A stretch of DNA of 64,000 nucleotides from Stomorhina lunata (Eukaryota; Arthropoda; Insecta; Diptera; Rhiniidae), in contig OW121740.1 of assembly GCA_933228675.1 (NCBI GenBank), positions 156,601,828 through 156,665,827 of the forward strand. The letters are read 5' to 3'. Each line of letters starts with the position of its first letter. The first letter of the stretch is position 1. This document shows, in pieces, positions 1 through 10,977 of this stretch. The notes beneath the pieces were generated by a model. That model was not told the origin of the DNA. It saw only the letters and a program-made list of their open reading frames with translations, and did not search any database. A program made the position numbers and the translations under genes.

Positions 1-638
1 TCTAAAAAATATAAAAATCTAAAATTGTTTAATATTAGAATTTATTTCTGTTTTGAAAAATATTCCCAATATTTACAAAAATATTCTCAATGTTAACAAA
101 AATAATAGTGTCGTGGCAACAATGTTCGAGATTATATTTCATTGTTCTCTCGAACCATGTATTTTGTTGCTATAAATTGGATTTTGATTTGTTTCTTGCC
201 TATTTTGTTGTTGTCTTTTCTATAACAAAGCGCCACCAACCAACTCTGTTAACATCCAAATTCCAACTGAATGATTTTAATACTCATTTTTACGAGTTTT
301 ATTAATGATCGTGGTATTTACGAAAATGAAAAAAAAAATCATCGGCTTCCGGTGGTATGAGCTGCCTACTCCTGAGTAATATTATGGGGATTGTGGGTGG
401 AACTTTTGACAAAATACGCAATACGTTTGTACTAAAACATCCCAATTTCATATTGATTAAAATAAGACTATGGTATTCGTTTAATCCGATCAATGTCTCT
501 TATACCTCTAAAGCTCTTCAATTTCCATGTATTTAAAAAAGGGCCCAGTATTAAGAATCCCAGAAGTTAAGGTTAGATAGTAATAATTAGTCACAGTGGA
601 ATATAAAGTCCAATGAGTTACTACAGAAATAAAGGTAA
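1..638. other. AT-rich sequence without a recognised gene
   Basis: Only short chance reading frames are present on either strand, with no recognisable domain, splice structure or RNA gene. I see nothing that supports a function. Confidence 0.5.
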
Positions 639-890
639 AAGGCCAATGCACGCGGCAAGCGGCTGCGAACGGCAATCAGCTGTTTTTTGATTTGTCAAAT
701 TTGAAGCGGCAATGAAAAAAAGTAGAACTTTGTTCTACTTTTCCGCGCGGCAGATTTTTTTAGTGCTGCCAGATTTAATAATATCCTACTCAAATATATT
801 TTTATATGAATATTTTTGTAAACAAACGCACATTTTATGTACTGTCAATACTACGACCGCCCTAAGCCGCATGCCGCGTGTATTGGCCTT
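639..890. mobile_element. MITE with 19-bp terminal inverted repeats
   Basis: The left end (639-657) reads AAGGCCAATGCACGCGGCA and the right end (872-890) is its reverse complement with one mismatch. Between them is non-coding DNA with a local hairpin (AAAAGTAGAAC facing GTTCTACTTTT, about 718-740). The ~250-bp size, lack of coding capacity and matched ends are typical of a non-autonomous DNA transposon. I could not fix a target-site duplication, so the superfamily is unassigned. Confidence 0.7.
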
Positions 891-898
891 GTACCTTA

Positions 899-1250
899 AG
901 CAAAAGGCATATGACTGTCTCCACCCTTCAGCTTTAAGTCTTCCAATATTTGCATCAGACTACCTACCTCTCCAAAGAAAAACACAGTTCTGAGCTAGTT
1001 TCCTGCTGTGTGACTGGGCAGAGCACGTCTAGAGAAGATATTTTACAAAACTAAGAGAACGTTTTATGTCTTAAAGGGCCAAACTTGACTAAAATTAATA
1101 CATCGTCGAATAAACGCCCATCTATTACTTACTGAAGCTGGCCCATGATATACAGTTATGCCATTTGCTAAATCCGAGTACCCTGGAATCCAACAAAATA
1201 ATACAGAAAATTTTATATGGAACATTTTTAAGTAGCACTCAAAAAAAACT
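899..1250 (+). repeat. Copy 1 of a ~350-bp tandem duplication (MITE-free copy)
   Basis: This segment, starting AAGCAAAAGGCATATGAC, is closely matched by 1601-1783 joined to 2195-2296. Shared landmarks in order are the CTTCAGCTTTAAGTC block, the TATTTTACAAAACTAAGAGA block, ACGCCCATCTAT and CTTGGAATCCAACAAAATAA (as CCTGGAATCC here). This copy keeps an uninterrupted ACGCCCAT site near 1110-1117, the site where copy 2 carries a MITE. Confidence 0.8.
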
Positions 1251-1600
1251 GTGAACCGCCGTGGCATAGCAGGTTAGTCATCCGGCTAGTATACCGCAGG
1301 TCCCAAGTACGATCCCCGGCCAGACCCAATTGAAAAAAAAATAAAACTTTCAAAAAAGTGGCGGTTCACCTCATAACTCAGCTAGCCACTGGCTATTGAG
1401 TATCAGGCTATGTAAAACTTCTCTAACTAATGCATTTGCCGTTCAGAGCCGGAGTTTAAGCCTTGGTCCCTTTCAATGAGTCTAAAAAAAGAATCAGATG
1501 CAGCTCATTGTCTAAAAGAAGTACCCCTTGTTCCAATTGGAATGATGTCGGGGAATTATATATATTATATATATATAAAAATAAATATAATATATAAATA
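1251..1600 (+). mobile_element. tRNA-derived SINE, copy 1
   Basis: The 5' part carries an RNA polymerase III type-2 internal promoter. The A box TGGCATAGCAGG lies at 1262-1273 and a B-box-like GTACGATCC at 1307-1315, one base off the GWTCRANNC core. A tRNA-unrelated body of ~230 bp follows, with a TA-rich tail from ~1555. A second copy at 8643-8982 starts and ends at the same points, which defines the element. The tRNA-like part does not fold as an intact tRNA. Confidence 0.8.
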
Positions 1601-2296
1601 AGCAAAAAGCATATGACTAGTTCCATCCTTCAGCTTTAAGTCGTCCAATATTTGCATCAGCCTACGTTTCCTACTGTGCGACTGGGCAGTCTAGAGAAGA
1701 TATTTTACAAAACTAAGAGAACCTTTTCAGTCTAAAAGAGCCACATTTGCCTGAAATTAATACATCCTCGAATAGACGCCCATTAGGGCGGGTCAATTTG
1801 TATGGACGAATTTTTTGGAGGTCTGGCTCAGCGAAATTCGTAAAATACATGTAATTTCAAGACTTTTTCTCCACTACAGCATATACAAATTCTGAAAAAA
1901 AAAAGCTGTGCGGACTTTCGTAAATAGATTTTTTCTCAATTATAAAATATGAATGTATGAAATTTGAAAGAAGTGTATAAAATGATAATTGATAAAATTT
2001 GAATGAAAACTGAAACAATACATAATATTACAAATTATTTCAAGTCTCGTTTGCTCTCAGTTTTGGGCCTTTTTTATAATTGAGAAAAAATCTATTTACG
2101 AAAGTCCGCACAGCTTTTTTCTTGAAATTACATGTATTTTACGAATTTCGCTGAGCCAGACCACCAAAAAAATTTGACCCGCCCTAACGCCCATCTATCA
2201 CTTACTGAAGCTGAATGATTTTGAGTGCCTTGGAATCCAACAAAATAATATCAAACATTTTATATGTAAAATTTCCAAGTAGTAAGCAAAAAAGTT
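1601..2296 (+). repeat. Copy 2 of the ~350-bp tandem duplication, interrupted by a MITE
   Basis: This is paralogous to 899-1250. It is split by the element at 1784-2186 and resumes with ACGCCCATCTATCACTTACT. The two copies differ at scattered positions, so the duplication is not recent, and the MITE arrived after the copies separated or was lost from copy 1. Confidence 0.8.
1784..2186. mobile_element. hAT-like foldback MITE with 8-bp target-site duplication
   Basis: The ends are TAGGGCGGGTCAA and its inverse TTGACCCGCCCTA. Long subterminal arms also match: GCTCAGCGAAATTCGTAAAA and the AGCTGTGCGGACTTTCG block recur inverted near the other end, so most of the 403 bp can fold back. It is flanked on both sides by ACGCCCAT (1776-1783 and 2187-2194), an 8-bp duplication. 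Eight-bp duplications and TAGGG/CAGGG ends are typical of the hAT superfamily. It has no coding capacity. Confidence 0.88.
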
Positions 2297-3510
2297 ACAA
2301 CATTACATAATATACTTTAATAGCAGACCCCAAAAGTATGCTTTAGTTTATAAATAAATTTCAGCCTTTGGGTATGCTGCAAAATTTCCAACCTTACTTT
2401 ATGAGCAGCTTTATAAGAATATTGTAACAAATCTTAATTAAGCACTCCCTTAACAAACATAATTTTTTCATAACTACAACAATTTTGTAAAATGTTCTAT
2501 TTATTCTCTCACATAAAAAAAAAAAACAAAAAACAAATGCAACTTGTTGCAAGTACTAAACAGTAATGGTGTTACATAATAATTCTTAAGTTTTTTTTTT
2601 TCCATTTTTGCTAGTTTCTACTACATGATTACCGGAAATTTATGATGACTACCTTCTGTTAAAACATTGGCCAGACATGAGCTGTTCTTTTTTTTATATT
2701 CTACATACAAAACAATATTTTCTGTAAAATTTATAATCCTAGGCATAAGACTTTAGAGCTTTAAATGCCAGCAGTTGCTGACTGACTGACAGTCAGTTTT
2801 ATTATTAGAATAGTTAAAGTAAAAGACCTGTTGCACGTAGTTAAAGCTTTTCTTTTACCCTCTACTTCTATCTACTGCAATTCAGAATTTTAAGTGTGGG
2901 GTTTAAAAATAAAATCCTTTTATTGCCTTCCATGTTTTAAAAGATTAATGCAAAAATTACATGATATCCACAATTGTTGCATACGAATTAGGAACATAAA
3001 CTTGATGAGGGGGCTATACTCGTATATATTCTTTGTACATCTTTTTTAACTACTTAAGGACCGTTAGTAGTTACGAGTTAGTTTGGATTAGCCATAAAAA
3101 AAGGAAATTGTTCATAAAAATTAAAATTGCATTAACAATTCTTTGTAAAGTGAATTTGTAAGGAAAGGCAGTTATTAGTTGATCTCTGTAATTATGAAGA
3201 AAGAGAGATACTATAAAGATCTTGTTGCTGATACTGTGGGGACTTTTGATGTTATTATTTTTCAAGGAAATATTTATTTTTTAACATTCTTTAATATTTC
3301 ACCAAAATGTCTTAAGACATTTTCTAATATTAACTCTAATTAACGTTTTTATTATACAAATTAAAAATTCTTTATTCCCTGTAAACTTTCAGATTTATTT
3401 AAATTGGGAAAAATATAGATAAATTAGTAATTGTTTTCGTGAGAATTAATTGGTACTAAATTATTTATTTTTTAAATAAATAACAATAGGAAGAATTTAA
3501 ATATTGTATA
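2297..3510. other. AT-rich sequence, nothing recognised
   Basis: Homopolymer-rich non-coding sequence. The short reverse-strand frame at 3071-3265 has no recognisable features. Nothing else is supported. Confidence 0.45.
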
Positions 3511-3922
3511 TCTGTGGCTTGGTGCTAAAAGGGCCAATGTCAAAAAAACTAGTTTTGAGAAAATTAGAAATTAAATTTTTATAAGATTTTTTTTTCCTTA
3601 CAGCTCAGCTAATTTCCAAGCTTCGCTCATAAAATTTGGGTTAGACATGTATTATGATCCTATAGAGGGCATGGTAAAATCAATTCTTTAAAAAAGTTCC
3701 AAATTAAAAAAAAAATATGACATTGGCCCTTTTAGCACCAGCAATTGTAGAAGAGTTTAGAGTGACATTGGCTCTTAAATTTCTTATGAAGCTGTTCCCG
3801 GATGAGCTAAAGATTGGCTGCTTTAACTAAATAAAAGATAGTAAAAAGAGAAACCTAATGCAATGACTGACTCAAAACATCTTAAAAATTGACATTGGCC
3901 CTTTTAGCACCAAGCCATAGAT
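3511..3922. mobile_element. MITE, GGTGCTAAAAGGGCCAATG family, copy 1
   Basis: The left end (3511-3541) reads TCTGTGGCTTGGTGCTAAAA then GGGCCAATGTC. The right end (3890-3922) is its inverse with one difference. TA dinucleotides flank both ends, compatible with a Tc1/mariner-type TA duplication, though the flanks are AT-rich and this is weak. An extra internal GACATTGGCCCTTTTAGCACC (3719-3739) suggests a nested or rearranged copy. A relative lies at 9221-9430. Confidence 0.75.
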
Positions 3923-4149
3923 ATAATAATCAATATAAAAAACTGAGACACAAATCATTGTAGAAATTAAATTTGATATCCAAACGATTTTACAACTTTG
4001 TATTGGAAAATTTAGAAAATTATCGAAAATTATTAGGGACATTCAAAATAATGTTTTGAATTTCATGTTAACATCTATTAGTGCATATTTACATCTATTA
4101 ACCTTAAATCCCCATTTTACAAAAAAAAAACTTATCTCATATTCAAAAT

Positions 4150-5770
4150 TCTGATCCAGCTTTGAAGCTTTTTATCAATATTCACTTTTTGTAAAAAAAA
4201 TTGATACAAATTTGAAAACATAACCATCTTTAAAACAATTACAAGTTAACCAAAGTTTCCTTTAATTAACAATAAATAGCTTTTTACTTAAAAGCTTGAT
4301 TTTCATTAACATTTTAACAGCAAAATAAAAAGGCATCCGAGAAAAGCTTTCAATCTCGCTCAATAATCTTGCATACATTAATAAGTTTTATTCAAAATAC
4401 TCAAAAGCTTTTCCAGCCAAATCCATTTTCTAACTTGAAAGCATTTCTCGCCCAATAGTCTTGCATACAGTAATAACTTTCATTAAAAATACTCAAAAGC
4501 TTTTCTAGCCAAATAGATAATTTAAAAAAGCTTTTATTTACAAATGGTTAAAAAGATTTTTTGTTAAAAATCCGCCATCAATCTTTTAAACTTCTTCCCC
4601 CAGTAATCAATTTGCATTCAGTAACAACTTTCATTCGAAATAAATCGCTTTTTTATTAAAAAGCTTTTTTTACTAAAGCTTTTTTTGCCATAATGCTACA
4701 ACCTTTCCTTGCATTTAGTAATAACTTTAATTCAAAATAAATCGCTTTTTTGCTAAAAAAAAAAAGCTTTTTTAAAAAAAGCTCTCATTTTAAAAGCTGA
4801 TTATTTTATTTCTTTTAGAATGTAATAGCTTTTATTTGTACACTTCAAAGCTTTTTTTATTCAAAGCTATTCTATTAAACTAACAAATTTTTATTATAAA
4901 CCACTTTTTATTTAATGATAGCTTTTATTTACCATAAAATGACTTTGTTTTCAAAAACCTTTTCCAAATTTTAAATTTCCATATATTGCTCATATTCAGT
5001 TAAAGCTTTCATTTACAGTAACCCAAATATTTTAACAAAAAAAGCTTTTTATCATCCTTTTTTTCTTGTTATATCGTTATTATAGAAATATATCTTTTTA
5101 TCATAATTTTGGAAAGCTTTTAATACGCTTTTTAATTTAAAACAAACATTTAAGTATAAAGCTTTTTTGCTAATATCCCATTTGTGTCTATGTTTCGCCA
5201 TTTTTACTTAGCCATCAATTTTTAAAGCTGTTTTGATTAGAAAAAGCTTTTAATGAAAAGCTTTAATGAACATACATGGCTTTTTATTCAAATGCTTTCT
5301 TTGATTATACAAATTAACTTTTGTTTATACAGCTTTTAACATCCAAAAGAGCCCTATTTTTGACTAACAATTGCTTTTAATGCAGTAAATTTCTTTTTTG
5401 AGACCATTTTTCACAAAAGTCCATTTAAAAGCTCTTTTCAATAATAAAAGATTTTTCATCAAAAATCCAAAAAATCCAGTTTTGATGAAAATCACAACTT
5501 TTTAAATCGTTTTTAGAAAAGCTTTTCCAAAAACGACTTTAAAATAATTATTTAACTTCATATTACATTTTTACTAAAAAAAGCTTTTTTGTAACAATTA
5601 TTTTTTCAGTAACTGAAAGCTTTTAGCACAAATTTTTCAAAAAGTTTTTGATTTTTTGTTCAAAATCTACTTTTTTAATAAAAATGTGAAAATTTCCTAA
5701 AACTTAATAGAAACATAAGCTTTAGTAGAAAAGGCTTTTGCAATAATTGAAAGCTTTTAGTCGTTTTTGG
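4150..5770. repeat. AAGCTTT-rich low-complexity stretch
   Basis: The word AAGCTTT, mostly within the near-palindrome AAAAGCTTTT, occurs at least twenty times in about 1.6 kb at irregular spacing. Base composition alone would give well under one. Spacing is not periodic enough for a simple tandem array, so this looks like a decayed short-repeat field. No reading frame spans it. Confidence 0.55.
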
Positions 5771-6827
5771 TTTTAAATGTGTGATAAATAAAACCTTAAT
5801 ATTTTAATCTCAATTTATCTTCCAAAAGGAAATAAAAGAACAATCTTTTGCACTAATCAAGAGTTTTTGGCAGCTTTTTCAAAAACCACGGAAAAAAGCC
5901 TAACTATGTATATAAATCTCAATTTAAATAGTCAAATAACATAATTAAACATTAATTTGTTTTAAACATTTCGCTTAAAATTAAACAATTTTAAAAAAGC
6001 CACCTTGAACTCCAAAACATAGCAATTCCTCTTTTTTGTCAATTAAATTTAGAGAAAAATCTTTCAAATTCTAAATTCTTCTAAAAATAGTTTTTTAAAT
6101 CAAACAAAATTCTCCCACAAAAAGTTAATTACCTAAAACTAAATACACCTGCCTAAGATGAAAGCTTAAAAAAGCTCCAACAAAATAAACACAATTGACC
6201 ACAAATCGGTAGATAATTTAAACAATAAAGAAACGGTAATTTAAAATAAAATTTTATAACCTCAAACGATTTAACTGCTTAAACCGTCCAACCGTCCGTC
6301 TGGCCGTCCAGTCAGTCCAGTCTATCAGTTTATCAGTCACTCATTTAGTCTTTAATCTTCCTTTCCGTTTAAATAATAACAATAATAAGGTGTTAAATAA
6401 GCAATTAAATTTTAACACACACAAATGGTAAAAAAATCACGTTTCGGGGGAGAAGTCAAATAAATAAAAAAAATCATATCGCTTCCATCTACAAAATGTG
6501 TGATCGCCAACCACTTAATGTTCAAAAAACAAAATAAATAAATTTAAAATCCAATTAAATTTAAAACAGTAGCTGAACATGAAAATGTATAACAAGTTGT
6601 CATAATACAAATTTATAACAATATAAAAATCTGTGAAATTAAATTAAGCATTTGAATATGCATAAAGATTTTTGAATTTTAAATTGAAGCGTTAAGCGAC
6701 AAAGCGGTTTTAGAAGTTTAAAAAAAAATCATAAATTACTCGTTTTGATACAATTTTCGGCTTTATCAACCAAAAACGAGTTTAAAACACTATTAATATT
6801 ATTAATTTCATTGTTATATCTACACTA
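5771..6827. other. Non-coding AT-rich sequence
   Basis: No gene is visible. A short CCGTCC/CAGTC-rich patch at about 6285-6350 is the only deviation from AT-rich background. Confidence 0.45.
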
Positions 6828-7163
6828 CAAAGGCTTCAAACTGCTGGAAGTTGCATCAAACCAACTTACAACCTTTCGGAATTAGAATTTTCCACTTTTA
6901 ACTACATGATGTAGTTAAAAAATATTTACAACCTGTCTTAGTTTTAATTAGTTGTTTTAATTTATATATACCTCGATCATCTCAAACTACCTTTAGTTGC
7001 ATCCAACAAGCTTACAACCTTCCCACGTGGCAAATTATTAATTTTACTATTATATCAAGACTATCAACTCTTTAAACTATCTAGAGTTGCAGTACACTTT
7101 GTCTCTTTAAACTGATTTACCACGTTTTTAAAGTTCCAATTAGTTTTGTGTTCTCTAATCATC

Positions 7164-8155
7164 CTATCGTCAACTTTTCTATAGAAAACTAGACCTATTG
7201 TCAACTTTTCTATAGAAAACTAGACCTATCGTCAACTTTTCTATAGAAAACTAGACCTATCGTCAACTTTTCTATAGAAAACTAGACCTATCGTCAACTT
7301 TTCTATAGAAAACTAGACCTATCGTCAACTTTTCTATAGAAAACTAGACCTATCGTCAACTTTTCTATAGAAAACTAGACCTATCGTCAACTTTTCTATA
7401 GAAAACTAGACCTATCGTCAACTTTTCTATAGAAAACTAGACCTATCGTCAACTTTTCTATAGAAAACTAGACCTATCGTCAACTTTTCTATAGAAAACT
7501 AGACCTATCGTCAACTTTTCTATAGAAAACTAGACCTATCGTCAACTTTTCTATAGAAAACTAGACCTATCGTCAACTTTTCTATAGAAAACTAGACCTA
7601 TCGTCAACTTTTCTATAGAAAACTAGACCTATCGTCAACTTTTCTATAGAAAACTAGACCTATCGTCAACTTTTCTATAGAAAACTAGACCTATCGTCAA
7701 CTTTTCTATAGAAAACTAGACCTATCGTCAACTTTTCTATAGAAAACTAGACCTATCGTCAACTTTTCTATAGAAAACTAGACCTATCGTCAACTTTTCT
7801 ATAGAAAACTAGACCTATCGTCAACTTTTCTATAGAAAACTAGACCTATCGTCAACTTTTCTATAGAAAACTAGACCTATCGTCAACTTTTCTATAGAAA
7901 ACTAGACCTATCGTCAACTTTTCTATAGAAAACTAGACCTATCGTCAACTTTTCTATAGAAAACTAGACCTATCGTCAACTTTTCTATAGAAAACTAGAC
8001 CTATCGTCAACTTTTCTATAGAAAACTAGACCTATCGTCAACTTTTCTATAGAAAACTAGATCTATCGTCAACTTTTCTATAGAAAACTAGACCTATCGT
8101 CAACTTTTCTATAGAAAACTAGACCTATCGTCAACTTTTCTATAGAAAACTAGAC
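7164..8155 (+). repeat. 31-bp tandem repeat, exactly 32 copies
   Basis: The unit begins CTATCGTCAAC, continues with the 14-bp perfect palindrome TTTTCTATAGAAAA and ends CTAGAC. The block is 992 bp, 32 complete units with no indels. I see only two point variants: ATTG for ATCG in the second unit, and GATC for GACC near 8061. Such homogeneity means recent expansion or active homogenisation. Confidence 0.97.
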
Positions 8156-8642
8156 CTACAGAGTTTCATCAAACTAATTTATAACCACATAGAGCTTATA
8201 ACCTTCTTTAGTTCCAATTAGTTCTGTTGGCATAGGCTTCAATCATATCTATCTCTCTGAGGTTGGGCCCAACAAGCTTACAACCCTACCACTTTAGAAA
8301 TTATTAGTTTTTCGTTTATATCTAGACTTTAAACACTTCAAACTATCTAGAGTTTTAGTGACCAATGTCTCTGAAAACATATTTGCAATCTTTTTGAAGT
8401 TCCAACTAGTTTAGTATTCTCTAATCATCTCAAACTACTTAAAGTTGGATCAAACAAGCTTACAACCTTAAAAATATACTCCAATCATCTCAAACTACTT
8501 GAAGTTGTTTCAAACTACTAGAAGTTGTATCAATCTACTAATTTAACTGTACTCCAAACACTTCAAACTACCTAGAGTTGCATCAAACCAAATTTTGAAC
8601 ATTTTGAAATTACTATTTTTTGTATATTTCTAATATGATATT

Positions 8643-8932
8643 GTCAACCGCCGTGGTATAGCAGGTTAGTCATCCGCCTAGCATACCAAAGGTCCCAAGT
8701 TCGATCCTCGGCCAGACCCACTTGAAAAAATAAATTTTCAAAAAAACGGAGGTTCACCGCATAACTCAGCTAGCCACTGGTTATGGAGTACTAGGCTATG
8801 AAAAACTTCTCTAACTAATGCATTTGCCGTTAGGAGCCGGAGTTGAAAAAAACGTAGGACCCTTTCAATGAGTCTAAAAATAGAATCGGATGCAGCTCAT
8901 TGTCTGAGAGAAGTACCCCTTGTTCGGGGAAT

Positions 8933-8982
<50 letters not shown>
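8643..8982 (+). mobile_element. tRNA-derived SINE, copy 2
   Basis: The A box TGGTATAGCAGG is at 8654-8665 and a perfect B box GTTCGATCC at 8699-8707. The rest matches the copy at 1251-1600 through the body, including CATAACTCAGCTAGCCACTGG, to the GGGGAATTA junction, and ends in a pure (TA)n run of about 45 bp from ~8937. This is the better-preserved copy. The family probably makes its variable TA tail from the source transcript or by slippage. Confidence 0.87.
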
Positions 8983-9220
8983 GTTATCGCTTTAAACATA
9001 TTTACAAACTTTAATAAAGACCTTGTCTTGATCTTATCTCCAATTAGCTCATACAACTTGAAGTTGCATCAAACAACCTTTTAACCTTAAAACTATACTC
9101 CGATCTCATCAAACTACTTGTAAATTGTATCAGTCTAGTTTAAAATCAATGATATTTTCAAAGTAAAATTTTACAAAAAAGAAAAAAGTTTAAATATGCA
9201 TAAAAATTGTTTAATTTATA

Positions 9221-9430
9221 TCTGTGGTTTGGTGCTAAAAGGGCCAATGTCAATTTTTTGCTGTTCATCCTCTTTTATTTGGCTCATCTTTAACTTAACT
9301 CAAAACATATTTATAAAGGTTTTTTTGGGCAATGTTACTATGAATTTATATGAAAAATAACAACTTTAAATCAAATTTTCTCAAAAATACTTTTTTTTGA
9401 CATTGGCCCTTTTAGCCTCAGAGCAGCTTT
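9221..9430. mobile_element. MITE, GGTGCTAAAAGGGCCAATG family, copy 2
   Basis: The left end TCTGTGGTTTGGTGCTAAAA continues with GGGCCAATGTCAA. The right end TTGACATTGGCCCTTTTAGC is its inverse, but the last ~12 bp have diverged. It is about half the length of the relative at 3511-3922, and its inner part resembles that copy in inverted order (for example TTTTGAGAAAAT near 3552 against ATTTTCTCAAAA near 9377). Confidence 0.7.
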
Positions 9431-10977
9431 AAAATTAAAAAAACCCACGCTTCTAACAAATTATAAAAAAAAGAAAAGCTGTTAAAGATTTGAGACGAGA
9501 TAAAATGATTGATTAAACCAATTTTCAAAAATCTCAAACAAAAAACCAATAAAATAATTTAACATCTCAATAAAAACATTTAAATTCCCATATTTTATAA
9601 AATGATTGATAAAAAAAATGTTATAAATAATCAACACGTTTGGGACATAAAAGCTATAATTTAATATAAAAAACTATCCATATGTTTGTGTCCATAACTG
9701 CACGTGCTGTCAGTTTAACTATTGCTACCAGCAATAGCATTTGTAGTAGTCGTTCGGTTGCCATATTTTAGTCAGACTGCTTGACTCTACTGCAGTTTAT
9801 AGTTTTTTTTTGTTAATCATGCGTATAGCAAGTAATCGGCCATAAGAGACTCATTAGTCATTAAAAGAGCCTAAATGAAAATAACATTCAGGTATTAATT
9901 TACTGTGACTACTTGCTTATTTATACTAAAATTCATGCGAATAGTTTTTGGTATGTGCAATTTGTATGACACCAACTAAATAAGATAAACGAACAAGTAT
10001 GATGTCTTTATTATTAAATACTTTATTACTTTGAGTACGTGCTGGTTGTTGTTGCTGCTGTTGTTTTTGCTTATTAGCCAAATTAATGTGGCATTAAATC
10101 TCTTGAAGTTTTTTTCCTGTTATTAAAGCCGGCTGGGAGGACGGACCTGGCAATGAAGTTATTAAGGAACAGTGTTTTGAACGGGGTAAAAAAACAGGCC
10201 AAACTTGAAGCTCAACATTTTAAAATAATTCGACAATTTATAATGTGACACCAAGTCTTTACTTTAAATAGATAAAGTTCCAACTTCCTTTTTTAGATAG
10301 AAGGGGAGAGTTTTATACTAAAATTGGATTATTTAAAGTGTATGTGATAAAACTTGTTTGATGCAACCAACCATCATGCAACTTAAAAAGGGAGTTTTTT
10401 AAGACAGAAAAATATTAGTTTTCAAACAAAAATTTTATTAAAAACGGAGTTTATTCGACAGAAAAATATAATTTTTGAAACAAAACATTGATCAAACTTC
10501 ATTTACATAATTTCAAGATTATCATTAACATTGGAATCTAAGCACTTTTAACAGACATGTTAGATGTAACCAACATGCAACTTATTCATTCAAATCACGT
10601 TTAAGCTGAATTTAATTCAAAATTATTTTAAATCTATAGCCAAAAGCATATGCACGCTGTAAATGTTCGAATCAAACATCACACAACACTTTAATTCAAT
10701 TTAAGAAAATGTTGGTTGCAAACGCTACAACTTTTTCATCAGAAATCATTCAAAAGCAATTTTCAATAACAACCAATGGTTAAACCATTAGATAACGCCA
10801 AAATCTTCAATATAAATAGATCGACAGCTTCGAGTTCCTTTCACTGAGTAAAGAATGTTAATGTTTGATACAATTATCATACATTACTTATGTCAAATCT
10901 TATATCACACTTAAATGTCGAAGTTTGAACTGAACATTTTTTTGATGAGTAAGAACAAAGCTTGAGAAAGTATTTTT
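9431..10977. other. Non-coding; possible core-promoter-like patch near 9705-9765
   Basis: No coding exon is visible. TGTCAGTTTAAC (9707-9718) resembles a fly initiator and CGTTCGGTTG (9751-9760) resembles the 3' half of the Drosophila DPE-type promoter motif, but the spacing is too long for a canonical pair. A short TTG/CTG-rich microsatellite lies at ~10045-10075. Confidence 0.3.

Larger units (their letters stand above)
6828..9130. repeat. Degenerate long-period repeat field (AAACTACNTGAAGTTGCATC)
   Basis: A block of the form CTCAAACTACTTGAAGTTG, then CATCAAACAAGCTTACAACC, recurs with divergence near 6830, 6977, 8258, 8427, 8486, 8560 and 9053, and once more at 12270-12320. The 31-bp array and the second SINE interrupt it. 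Its inverse core, TTTGATGCAACT, is frequent at 13500-16400, so the same family seems to lie in the other orientation there. Confidence 0.6.

Noticed and set aside
1251..1330. A tRNA gene
   Set aside because: A and B boxes are present but the segment does not form a full cloverleaf and is joined to a repeated body, so it is a SINE head. The same applies at 8643-8730.
7164..8155. CRISPR-like appearance of a regular repeat array
   Set aside because: Units are contiguous with no unique spacers, and the DNA is from an animal nuclear genome.
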